Origin: Galbitalea soli | Lineage (GTDB): Bacteria; Actinomycetota; Actinomycetes; Actinomycetales; Microbacteriaceae | DNA length: 64,000 nucleotides | Assembly: GCF_010686725.1 (NCBI RefSeq) | Contig: NZ_JAAGWZ010000001.1 | Span: 868,001-932,000, forward strand | Reading direction: 5' to 3' | Shown here: piece after piece, positions 54,582 through 62,411 of the stretch | Layout of the letters: each line of letters begins with the position of its first letter | How positions within the stretch are numbered: the first letter of the stretch is position 1 | Notes under the pieces: generated by a model | The model's database searches: none | What the model saw: the letters and a program-made list of their open reading frames with translations, nothing else | What the model was told of the DNA's origin: nothing | Program-made: the position numbers and the translations under genes

Positions 54582-55001
54582 ATGGACACGGGGGCGGAAC
54601 GATACTGCGCGCGCGAAGCGCACGGCGACTGCCAGCGCCCGCGCGATCACCGTGGGCCGCACGGCGACCCCGTGCCCGGTGACTGGCCGACGCCCGTTCC
54701 ACTGCCCGCCGGCTGGATCGGTCTGGGTCCCGCCTTGCGCTCCCCCGGCGACGACGCCTTCGCGATCGCGAGCCCCAACTGGCTGATCGCCGCCGACTTC
54801 GCGCGCGAGTCGGACCACGTGCGGGTGACGTCGTGGGAGCCGTTCCCCCACCACAGCCGCGCCCGCCGCAGTTATCACGCGCGACTCACACCCGCGGGTC
54901 TCGAGCCCGTCGACGAGGATGCCCGGCGCTGGTTCAGTATGTATACGCGGGCGACCCCGCTCCTGACCGCACTCGCCGCGGAGTTCGCCGCTCTCGCCTG
55001 A
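54582..55001 (+). CDS. Hypothetical protein
   Basis: The 139-residue frame begins MDTGAERYCAREAHGDC and later reads SPNWLIAADFARESDHVRVTSWEPFPHH and ARRWFSMYTRATPLLTALAAEFAAL. The Trp-rich middle part looks like a real small domain, but the His/Arg-rich first 40 residues look less so, and a later start is possible. No family was recognised. The opposite strand also has an open frame here, so the call is tentative. The 70 bases before it hold nothing clear. Confidence 0.5.
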   Translation: MDTGAERYCAREAHGDCQRPRDHRGPHGDPVPGDWPTPVPLPAGWIGLGPALRSPGDDAFAIASPNWLIAADFARESDHVRVTSWEPFPHHSRARRSYHARLTPAGLEPVDEDARRWFSMYTRATPLLTALAAEFAALA

Positions 55002-55067
55002 GCACGACGGGGAGCGCGGTGATCCGACGCAGACCGCTCGACAACGACGCACCGGGAGGGCGCACCC

Positions 55068-55493
55068 ATGAGTACGGCATCAGACAATCTGACGGCGGCA
55101 CAGCGGCACGGCATGGCCATCCGGCCGCTGGTGGGAGGATTCCCCGTCTTGGCGAAGGTTCTGCACGAGGCAGGCGTTCGACGGAACGAGTGGACGCTGC
55201 CCGCGGCGCAGAGCCTCTCCCTCACCGACCTCGGGACCGTGGTCCAGCTCGGAGAGCCGCTGGGCAGCGGCGCACTTGACGTCGCCCCGTTCGATCGGGA
55301 GGCCGTCGTCGCGGCGATTCGCGCCGATCAGGCCGGGAAGAGCAGCTTTCCCGAATTCTTGCAGGCGGCGTGGCGCGCGGGAGTCGTGCGGTATGTCGCG
55401 GATTTCGACTCCCGCACGGTCACGTATTACGGCGCTGACGGCCAGAGTTACGCCGAGTCGTACCCCGATGTCGAGCTGCCCGCGGCCGACTGA
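55068..55493 (+). CDS. DUF1398 family protein
   Basis: The 141-residue protein has the DUF1398 pattern: LAKVLHEAGVRRNEWTLPAAQSLSLTDLG, then DVAPFDREAVVAAIRADQAGKSSFPEFLQAAWRAGVVRYVADFDSRTVTYYG. Members are small cytoplasmic proteins of unknown function found in many bacteria. The ATG at 55068 has GGGAGGG upstream. A hairpin follows at 55541-55588. Confidence 0.82.
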   Translation: MSTASDNLTAAQRHGMAIRPLVGGFPVLAKVLHEAGVRRNEWTLPAAQSLSLTDLGTVVQLGEPLGSGALDVAPFDREAVVAAIRADQAGKSSFPEFLQAAWRAGVVRYVADFDSRTVTYYGADGQSYAESYPDVELPAAD

Positions 55494-55540
55494 CCCCGCG
55501 AGTCCGGGCCCGGCCAGAGGCAGTGCCCGTGGTTAACGCA

Positions 55541-55588
55541 AGAACCGTGAACACTCGGAAACTGACGCTTCCGGTTGTTCACGGTTCT
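55541..55588. terminator. Long two-stage hairpin between DUF1398 and tRNA-fMet
   Basis: AGAACCGTGAACA (55541-55553) pairs perfectly with TGTTCACGGTTCT (55576-55588). Inside, CGGAA (55556-55560) pairs with TTCCG (55569-55573). On the plus strand it is followed by a T-rich stretch (TATTTTG), so it is a terminator for the DUF1398 gene and perhaps also for the convergent tRNA. Confidence 0.7.
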
Positions 55589-55608
55589 CGTGTTGTGTGT
55601 CTATTTTG

Positions 55609-55682
55609 TTGCGGGGACAGGATTTGAACCTGCGACCTCTGGGTTATGAGCCCAGCGAGCTACCGAGCTGCTCCACCCCGCG
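55609..55682 (-). tRNA. Initiator tRNA-fMet (anticodon CAT)
   Basis: The minus strand reads CGCGGGGTGGAGCAGC..., with anticodon CAT at 55646-55648 (complement). The first base C1 faces A72, an unpaired end. The anticodon stem has three G-C pairs (CTGGG/CCCAG). Both features mark the initiator. The T-loop is GTTCAAATC. CCA is not encoded. Confidence 0.93.
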
Positions 55683-55789
55683 GCACAAGAGATAACACTA
55701 CCACAGGCCTGGAGTGACGCGTGCCCGCGGACGCTCACGGAGGCTCGCCCGCGGACGCCGGCCGGCCCAGCGAGAGCGGACGCCGGTCC

Positions 55790-55828
55790 AGCGAGGCGGG
55801 CGCCCGCGGTGGGGCGCCCCGCCTCGCT
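55790..55828 (-). terminator. Hairpin after the UPF0182 gene
   Basis: AGCGAGGCGGG (55790-55800) pairs with CCCGCCTCGCT (55818-55828), directly after the stop codon at 55829. The rest of the 146-base gap to tRNA-fMet is GC-rich and holds no gene. Confidence 0.7.
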
Positions 55829-58714
55829 CTACTGGCCGCTCGCGGCGAGTGCGCGCTGGATGGCCGCCTGCAGCTGAGCGTCGGCCTGGGCCGCCGCCAC
55901 CAGGTCGTTCGCCTTGTACGCCGCGGTACGGGCATTCAGCGCCGCCTGCGCATCCCTGAGCGCCTGGTCGAGCGCCGCGTTGCCCGTCGGCGTCGCCGTG
56001 CTGCCGGGTGTCGGTGTCGCGGTGCTGCCGGGCGTGGGGGTCGAGGTCGACTCTGCGCCCTTGTCACCGGCGGTGACGCCCGAGTCCCCGCCGAAGAGCG
56101 AGTTGAGCGCGGCATCCAGCGTGTCTTCGAAGGCGATGCTCGACCCGAAGCTCACGAGTACCTTGCGCAGCAGCGGGTACTGGGTCTCTCCCGTCGACTG
56201 CACGTAGACAGGCTGCACGTAGAGAAGGCCGCCGCCCACCGGCAGGGTGAGCAGGTTGCCCAGTTTGACCTGGGTGTCGCCCTTCTGGAGGAGTGCCAGC
56301 TGGTTGGCGACGTTCGTGTCGGTCTTGAAGTTGTTCTCGACCAGACCAGGCCCCGGTGTCGTCGTCTTGCTCGGCAGGGTCAACAGAGTGAGCTTGCCGT
56401 AGTCGGCGCCCGCATCCGAATTCGCGGTCAGATACCCCGTGAGCACGCTTCGCGAGGAGTCGCCGCTGCTCTTCGGAATGAACGTCGTGTAGAGCGTGAA
56501 CGCGGGGTTCGCGGTGCCGGGGACCTTCATAGTGAGGTAGTACGGGGGCTGCTCCGGCGCGTTCGTCGTGAGCGACGAGGTCGGTTCTGCCGGCGTCGAC
56601 CACTGGTCGTTGCCGGAGTAGAAGGTGTTCGGGTCGGTCACGTGGTACGAACCCAGCACGGCCCGCTGCACCTTGAACAGGTCGGACGGGTACCGCACGT
56701 GCGCGAGCAGCTGTGCGCTCATCTTGGACTTCGGCTCCACCGTGGCGGGGAAGATCTTCTCCCACGTCTTGAGCAGCGGGTCCTGATCATCCCACGCGTA
56801 CAGGGTCACCTTGCCGCTGTAGGCGTCGACCGTCGCCTTGACCGAGTTGCGGATGTAGTTGAGGTTGTCGAGCGCGAAGTCGGGCTTGGGCGTGTAGGTA
56901 TCCGCGATCGTGTTGCTCAGCTGCTCCACGGTCGAGTACGGGTAGTTGTCGCTCGTCGTGTAGCCGTCGACGATCCAGACCACGCGGCCGTTCACGATGG
57001 CGGGGTACGGGTCGTTGTCGAGGGTCAGGTAGGGCGCGACGGCCCCGACGCGGCTGCGTGGGTCGCGGTTGTAGAGAATCTGCGACTGGTCGTTGACCGC
57101 GTTCGAGAGCACGATCTCCTCCGACTGGAACTTGATCGCGTAGACGAGCCGCGTGAACAGATTGCCCAGCCGCGGGCCCCCGTTGCCGGTGAAGGTGGTC
57201 TTCTGGCCCTGGCTGTTGTCCTCCCCGGTCGGGTAGTCGAGCTCGACGTGGTTGGTGGTTCCCGCGGGGCCGCCGACGATCGAGTAGGCCGGGGAGTTCT
57301 CGCCGAAGTAGATGCGCGGCTCGAAGCTGCCGAGCGAACCGGTGCTGGGGATGCCCGACTCCAGGAACACCGGCTGGCCGGTCGACGCTCGCTGGTTGCC
57401 GTAGGCGGCGACCACCCCGTAACCGTGCGTGTACACGACGGTGTTGTTGTACCAGCTGCGCGAGGTGCCGAGTCCGGTCTGGTCGAGGTCGCGGACCGCG
57501 ATCACGGTGTCCTGCGTCTTGCCCGCGATCATGTAGCGGTCGACGTCGAGGTGGGCCGGGAAGCCGTAGTACTGCTTGAACTGCTCGAGCTGCTGGAAGG
57601 ACTTCTCGACGAGAGCGGGGTCGAGGATGCGGATGTTGGCCGTGGTCTCGGCATCCTGCCGCAGCGCGTTCTTCTGGGCCTCGGGCACCGCGTCGTACTG
57701 GATCTCCTTCACGCCGGCGACGCCGTAGGCGTCCCTCGTCGCGGTGATGTTGCGCTGAATGTAGCTGGACTCGAGCGTCTTGGCGCTCGGCTCCGCCTGG
57801 AAGCGCTGAACGATCGCGGGGTAGACGACGCCGATCACGAGCCCCGCCACCAGCAGAAGCGCGGTGCCGATGATCGGCAGCCGCCAGCGCCCGATGATCG
57901 CGGTGACGATGAACAGGATCGCGACGAGAGCCGCGACGATCGACAGGATCGCCCGGCTGGGGATCGTCGCCGTCACCTCGGTGAATCCGGCGCCGGTCGC
58001 GAGGAAGCCCGCGCTCGGCTCGGTGAGCGTGGCGTATTGGTCGAGCCAGATGCTCACGGCTTGCAGCCCGACATACACCGCGGCGGTGATCGCCAACTGG
58101 ATGCGCGCGGTGCGCGAGATGCGCAACTCGCGCCCGTTGACGCGCAGAGCACCGTAGAGATAGCTCGTCGCGAGGGCCGCGATGGCCGCGAGGATGACCA
58201 CGGCCGAGGCGAAGCCCACGACGCCGCGCCAGAACGGCAGGTCGTAGAAGTAGAAGGAGAGGTCGAGGTGGAACTGGGGGTCGGTCTTGCCGAAGGAGGT
58301 GCGGTTCAGGTACTGCAGCGCGATCTGCCAGCGCGAACCGGTCGACACTCCCGCGAAGATGCCGAGGATGGCCGGGATCCCGTACATCGCCAGGCGACGC
58401 AGCGGCTCGACGACCTGCTGGTAGCGGTCGAGTTGAGAGTTGAGCTTCGCGTAGACCGGGCGGAAGCGGAAGGCGACCTCGATGCTCACGAACACGGGAA
58501 CGGCCATGCCGATGAAGCCGACCAGGAACATCACGAGCTCGGCGATCCACTGGGTGGTCAGCACGCCCAGGAATCCCAGCTGCGAGAACCACAGCACGTC
58601 GGTGTAGAGCCCCGCGAAGATGAAGAAGGCGATCACGAGGACGGCGATGATGACGGCCGTGATCGTCAGTGTCGCCCGGGTTCGGTTGGCGGGGCGATTC
58701 GGCGTTGAGGTCAC
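55829..58714 (-). CDS. UPF0182 family membrane protein
   Basis: The 961-residue protein has seven N-terminal membrane helices (within about 1-320) and a large extracellular domain (VPEAQKNALRQDAETTANIRILDP, YTHGYGVVAAYGN, PRIYFGENSPAYSIVG, the UPF0182 signatures). The C-terminus has repeats of STATPTPG and ends in an Ala/Gln-rich helix (DQALRDAQAALNARTAAYKANDLVAAAQADAQ). The family is widespread in Actinobacteria without a known role. The GTG at 58714 with CCAGGAG upstream was preferred over a TTG at 58747. Confidence 0.9.
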   Translation of the reverse strand: MTSTPNRPANRTRATLTITAVIIAVLVIAFFIFAGLYTDVLWFSQLGFLGVLTTQWIAELVMFLVGFIGMAVPVFVSIEVAFRFRPVYAKLNSQLDRYQQVVEPLRRLAMYGIPAILGIFAGVSTGSRWQIALQYLNRTSFGKTDPQFHLDLSFYFYDLPFWRGVVGFASAVVILAAIAALATSYLYGALRVNGRELRISRTARIQLAITAAVYVGLQAVSIWLDQYATLTEPSAGFLATGAGFTEVTATIPSRAILSIVAALVAILFIVTAIIGRWRLPIIGTALLLVAGLVIGVVYPAIVQRFQAEPSAKTLESSYIQRNITATRDAYGVAGVKEIQYDAVPEAQKNALRQDAETTANIRILDPALVEKSFQQLEQFKQYYGFPAHLDVDRYMIAGKTQDTVIAVRDLDQTGLGTSRSWYNNTVVYTHGYGVVAAYGNQRASTGQPVFLESGIPSTGSLGSFEPRIYFGENSPAYSIVGGPAGTTNHVELDYPTGEDNSQGQKTTFTGNGGPRLGNLFTRLVYAIKFQSEEIVLSNAVNDQSQILYNRDPRSRVGAVAPYLTLDNDPYPAIVNGRVVWIVDGYTTSDNYPYSTVEQLSNTIADTYTPKPDFALDNLNYIRNSVKATVDAYSGKVTLYAWDDQDPLLKTWEKIFPATVEPKSKMSAQLLAHVRYPSDLFKVQRAVLGSYHVTDPNTFYSGNDQWSTPAEPTSSLTTNAPEQPPYYLTMKVPGTANPAFTLYTTFIPKSSGDSSRSVLTGYLTANSDAGADYGKLTLLTLPSKTTTPGPGLVENNFKTDTNVANQLALLQKGDTQVKLGNLLTLPVGGGLLYVQPVYVQSTGETQYPLLRKVLVSFGSSIAFEDTLDAALNSLFGGDSGVTAGDKGAESTSTPTPGSTATPTPGSTATPTGNAALDQALRDAQAALNARTAAYKANDLVAAAQADAQLQAAIQRALAASGQ

Positions 58715-58778
58715 GTGACCACTCCTGGCTCTCTTGGGGTGCTGCAATCTTAAAGGGGTCGGGTGGGAGAACGCCCCG

Positions 58779-59897
58779 CTATGACCCCGCTGCGCAGCTG
58801 GAGAGTGACGCCAGCCCCTTCCCCGAGGAGATGGCCTTCAGGGCCGTGAGCGAATCGTCGAGGGTCGCGACGGAGTAGACGTGCAGGCCCGACGGGATGT
58901 GACCGACCACCTCGTCGCAATTGGACCGCGGCGCGAGGAAGTAGCGCGCACCCGCACGGGCCGCCCCGTACATCTTCTGGCGGATGCCCCCGATCGCGCC
59001 CACCGTGCCCGCGCTGTCGATCGTTCCGGTGCCTGCGACGCGCTTCCCGCCGTTGAGTTCGCCCGGCGTGAGCTTGTCGATGATGCCCAGCGCGAACATC
59101 ATTCCCGCGCTCGGTCCGCCGACATCCTGGAGCTGGATCTTGATGGGAACGGGGAAGGTGTAACTCGTGCCCACCGCGATGCCGAGAATCGGTGCCGGGG
59201 TCGCCGCGGAGCTCATGACGGGCGTGATCATCGCGGTGTGCATGACACCGTCGCGGGTGAACACGATGGTCGCGGGCGTCGCGGTGCCGTTGGCCGCGAC
59301 GGCGGCCCTGAGCGAATCGACGTCGGAGAAGGATTGACCGTCGACCGTCTTGATGACGTCGCCGACCCGCAGCACGCCGTCAGCCGGGTAGCCCTTCTCC
59401 ACGGTCGCGACGCTCAGAACCGTCGGGAAGGTGTAGCCGAGGGAGTGCAGGGCGGCGGCCACCGCATCCTGCTGAGACTCGGCCATATCGGCGGCGTTCT
59501 GCTGGTTGGACTGATCGACGGTCTCGCCCTGGGGGTAGATCTCGTCGATGGGCACGATCGCCTGGCTCGGGTCGAGCCACGCCGCGGCGATCTCCGCCCA
59601 GCTCGGCGGCGACTGGCGATTGCCGGTGATCGAGACGGTGAGCATGTCGAGACTGCCCGCGGTCGGGTAGGTCTTCGTGGTGGAGGGGATCGCGATGACC
59701 GGCACGGTCGTGCCCTTGTACTGCGTCTCGCCGACCGTGTTGAAGACGGGCCCGGGCTGCTCGATCACGTACGGCGCGGGCAGCATCGCGGCGATCGCGA
59801 CTCCCACGATTCCGATGGCGAGGATGCCCCAGCCGATGTTCCGGCGGCGTCTGCTGCCGCGCGGCGCGTCGGGCGCCGTATCGGTGAAAATGGCCAC
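58779..59897 (-). CDS. PDZ and Lon-like (S16) secreted protease
   Basis: The 372-residue protein has one N-terminal membrane helix (about 20-42), a PDZ domain (about 163-230, YPADGVLRVGDVIKTVDGQSF) and a C-terminal Lon proteolytic domain with Ser263 (DVGGPSAGMMFALG) and Lys308 (IGGIRQKMYGA). This is the YlbL-like group. The active domain faces outside. The GTG at 59897 has AAGGA upstream. It is divergent from the zincin-like gene and is followed on the same strand by UPF0182. Confidence 0.9.
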   Translation of the reverse strand: MAIFTDTAPDAPRGSRRRRNIGWGILAIGIVGVAIAAMLPAPYVIEQPGPVFNTVGETQYKGTTVPVIAIPSTTKTYPTAGSLDMLTVSITGNRQSPPSWAEIAAAWLDPSQAIVPIDEIYPQGETVDQSNQQNAADMAESQQDAVAAALHSLGYTFPTVLSVATVEKGYPADGVLRVGDVIKTVDGQSFSDVDSLRAAVAANGTATPATIVFTRDGVMHTAMITPVMSSAATPAPILGIAVGTSYTFPVPIKIQLQDVGGPSAGMMFALGIIDKLTPGELNGGKRVAGTGTIDSAGTVGAIGGIRQKMYGAARAGARYFLAPRSNCDEVVGHIPSGLHVYSVATLDDSLTALKAISSGKGLASLSSCAAGS

Positions 59898-60012
59898 CGG
59901 TGTCCTTCGTGAGTGGGGCTGGGTACGGGTGCCTCGGGCCTGTTCGCCACGGGCGCACTGCCGAAGGGGCCAGCCTAAGCCAGTTTTACCGACCCGTCGT
60001 TCGTGCGAGGGC

Positions 60013-60018
60013 TAGCGT
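60013..60018 (+). promoter_or_regulatory. Putative -10 element of the zincin-like gene
   Basis: TAGCGT lies 7 bases before the ATG at 60026, without a ribosome binding site. Confidence 0.5.
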
Positions 60019-60025
60019 AGTTCGC

Positions 60026-61360
60026 ATGCCTGATGATTCACGGGAAGAACCCGAGGATGAGTTTCGTGACATGCTCCGCGAGTTCCTCGCGGGCAACACG
60101 AACATCGATCCCGCGAAGCTCGCGAGCGCGGCGGGGCTCCCGAACGACCCCGCGGTCATCGCCCAACTGATCCAGCAGCTGCAGAACGCGCTCCAGTCCA
60201 GCGGGGAGGGGGTCAACTGGGGCCTCGCACTCGAACAGGCGAAGGGGATCGCCGCGCGCAGCACGATCGTCTCGCTGCCCGAGGAGCGCGCCGCGCTCGA
60301 ACAGGCGTTTCACGTCGCCGAGCTGTGGCTCGACGACGCCACCTACGTGTCCGAGCTGATCACCCCGCCGCGGCTCATGAGTCGCTCCGAGTGGGTGACC
60401 GCGACGATGGCGGTCTGGACCCAGCTCGCCGAGCCCGTCGCGACCTCCATCGCCAACGCGCTCTCCGAGGTGCTGCGCCAACAGGCTCCGGAGGAGCTCG
60501 ACGACGTCATGGCGGGCGCCAGCACGCTCATGCGCAACGTCGGGGGGACGCTGTTCGCGATGCAGCTCGGCCAGGTGGTCGGACAGCTGTCGACGGAGGT
60601 CGTGTCCGGCGGCGATGTGGGGATCCCGCTGCTGGAGGAGCAACAGGCGGCGATCATCCCGCAGAACGTGATCGCCTTCGGTGCCGACCTCGATATACCC
60701 GTCGACCAGATCCACCTCTATCTGGCGGTGCGCGAGTTGGCTCATGCCCGCCTCTTCCGGCACGCGCGGTGGCTGCGGCTGCGGCTGCTCTCGTCGATCA
60801 CCGAGTTCGCCCGCGGAATCCGCATCGACACCGAGCGACTGGAAGAACTCGCGGCCGAATTCGATCCGGAGAACCCCGAGCCCCTGCGCGAGGCCATGAC
60901 GAGCGGTGCGCTCATCCCGCCCAAGTCGGAGGAGCAGCTGGAGGCGCTCGCGAGTCTCGAGACCATGCTGGCCCTCATCGAGGGCTGGGTCGACGTGGTG
61001 ACCGCGGAGGCGACGAAGCGGCTGCCGAAGAGCGACGCGATCGCCGAGACGGTGCGGCGGCGGCGTGCCTCGGGCGGGCCGGCCGAGTCGGCGTTCGCCG
61101 CCCTCGTCGGGCTGGAACTGCGGCCCCGGCGACTGCGCGAGGCGGCCGCCATGTGGCAGGCCGTCACCGATGCGGTCGGCGCGAAGGAGCGGGACGCGCT
61201 CTGGTCGCAGCCCGACCTCGTGCCCACCTCCGAGGACATCGCCGACCCCGCAGCACTCATCGCGCGCATGCGCGGCGAGGCGAGCATGGATGACGTCGAC
61301 CGCGCGATCGAGGCCCTCCTCGGCGACGACACGGATGACCGCCCGCACGAAGACGACTGA
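60026..61360 (+). CDS. Zincin-like (DUF2342 / putative hydrolase) protein
   Basis: The 444-residue protein has the block IHLYLAVRELAHARLFRHARWLRLRLLSSITEFARGI. The REL-AHARLF stretch corresponds to the HExxH-like metal site of the actinobacterial DUF2342 zincin family (often called F420-biosynthesis-associated or putative hydrolase). The first Glu/His positions differ from a classical HExxH. Other conserved blocks are GDVGIPLLEEQQAAIIPQNV and EGWVDVVTAEATKRLP. Activity is unproven. The ATG at 60026 is behind a TAGCGT element. Confidence 0.78.
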   Translation: MPDDSREEPEDEFRDMLREFLAGNTNIDPAKLASAAGLPNDPAVIAQLIQQLQNALQSSGEGVNWGLALEQAKGIAARSTIVSLPEERAALEQAFHVAELWLDDATYVSELITPPRLMSRSEWVTATMAVWTQLAEPVATSIANALSEVLRQQAPEELDDVMAGASTLMRNVGGTLFAMQLGQVVGQLSTEVVSGGDVGIPLLEEQQAAIIPQNVIAFGADLDIPVDQIHLYLAVRELAHARLFRHARWLRLRLLSSITEFARGIRIDTERLEELAAEFDPENPEPLREAMTSGALIPPKSEEQLEALASLETMLALIEGWVDVVTAEATKRLPKSDAIAETVRRRRASGGPAESAFAALVGLELRPRRLREAAAMWQAVTDAVGAKERDALWSQPDLVPTSEDIADPAALIARMRGEASMDDVDRAIEALLGDDTDDRPHEDD

Positions 61361-61448
61361 CCCGAAGCGCGCCCCCGGCCGAGGGCGTCCGGCCACCGGC
61401 TGTGGATGACCCGCTCGCGGTCCCGTGCCGTGCGGTCATGCTGGGCCG

Positions 61449-62411
61449 ATGGCCCTGCGACTCGACCCGCGTATCCCCCTCGTCTGGCGCACCCCGTTCG
61501 ACCTCCAGCTCGGCGTGGATCCGCCGATCGTCGTGCTCCACGACCTCCCCGGCGCCGAGGAGCGGATGATCGCGGCGCTCGCGACCGGCGCCACGCGGTC
61601 CGCGCTCCTCGTCGTCGCCCGGGGGTGCGGCACCACCGATGCCGATGCCCGGCGCCGGGTCGACGCCCTCCTGCGCACCCTGCAGCCCGCCCTTCTGCCC
61701 ACCACTCCCCCGCCGCCGACGCCCGACGCAGAGGGGTCGCGTGCACCGACGCCCGACGCAGACGGCTCGCGTGCACCCAGGATCGCCGTGCACGGCGCGG
61801 GGCGCACGATCGACCTCATCGCCGCTCTTCTTCGCGCTGAGGGCATGACCGTCGTCAGTGGTGCGCGCGCGACCCGGGAGCCGGCCTCCCTCGGAATCGC
61901 GGTCTGCCACTTCGCGGCGGACGGTGCGGCGACCGCGCCCTGGCTGCGACGCGACGTGCCGCACCTGCTCATCCGCTACTCCGATGCCGCCGTCGAGGTG
62001 GGGCCTCTCGTGGAGCCGGGGGTGACAGCCTGCTCGCACTGCATCGAACGACACCGCCGCGACGCGGACGCGGCCTGGGTCGCCATCGCCTCCCAACTGC
62101 TGGGGCGACGGAGCGCGGCGGAGTCGGAACTGCTCGCGATGGAGGCCGCGGCGGCGGCGGCGCGCCTCGTCCGCGCGCGCATCGAGGGCGGCCCGGAGGC
62201 GTCGCGGCGCGAGTCGACGTCGATCGTGATCGACGCCTCGACGGGGCGCACCTCGCCGCGAACGTGGACTCCGCACCCCGAGTGCGGGTGTCGCGATCCG
62301 CTGGCCGCGATCAGCGCAGTTCGGCCAGGAAGCGACTGGGCTGGCGCTGCTGAGCGCGATTCGCCCCGGCAGCCGCCCAGGAGAGCTGCAGGGAGCGGCG
62401 GGCACGGGTGA
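61449..62411 (+). CDS. TOMM leader-binding / E1-like (ThiF-related) protein
   Basis: The 320-residue protein has an N-terminal domain (VWRTPFDLQLGVDPPIVVLHDLPGAEERMIAAL) like the RRE/leader-binding domain of TOMM cyclodehydratases, a Rossmann-like segment (RIAVHGAGRTIDLIAALL) and zinc-type Cys pairs TACSHCIERH and HPECGCRD. A linker holds two 10-residue repeats. No precursor peptide or YcaO gene is in the window, so it may be an orphan. Its last 33 codons overlap the convergent helicase gene by about 100 bases. Confidence 0.6.
   Translation: MALRLDPRIPLVWRTPFDLQLGVDPPIVVLHDLPGAEERMIAALATGATRSALLVVARGCGTTDADARRRVDALLRTLQPALLPTTPPPPTPDAEGSRAPTPDADGSRAPRIAVHGAGRTIDLIAALLRAEGMTVVSGARATREPASLGIAVCHFAADGAATAPWLRRDVPHLLIRYSDAAVEVGPLVEPGVTACSHCIERHRRDADAAWVAIASQLLGRRSAAESELLAMEAAAAAARLVRARIEGGPEASRRESTSIVIDASTGRTSPRTWTPHPECGCRDPLAAISAVRPGSDWAGAAERDSPRQPPRRAAGSGGHG
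61717..61776 (+). repeat. Two 30-bp tandem repeats in the linker
   Basis: Units 61717-61746 and 61747-61776 differ at two positions and encode PTPDAEGSRA and PTPDADGSRA in a proline-rich linker. Confidence 0.9.

Noticed and set aside
54564-55052. Minus-strand open frame overlapping the hypothetical gene at 54582
   Set aside because: The plus-strand frame has a more protein-like composition in its middle part. The minus frame is Arg/Gly/Val-rich.
55721-58708. Plus-strand open frame of 995 codons opposite the UPF0182 gene
   Set aside because: Its peptide is Arg/Gly/Val/Asp-rich and matches no family. UPF0182 is well supported on the minus strand.
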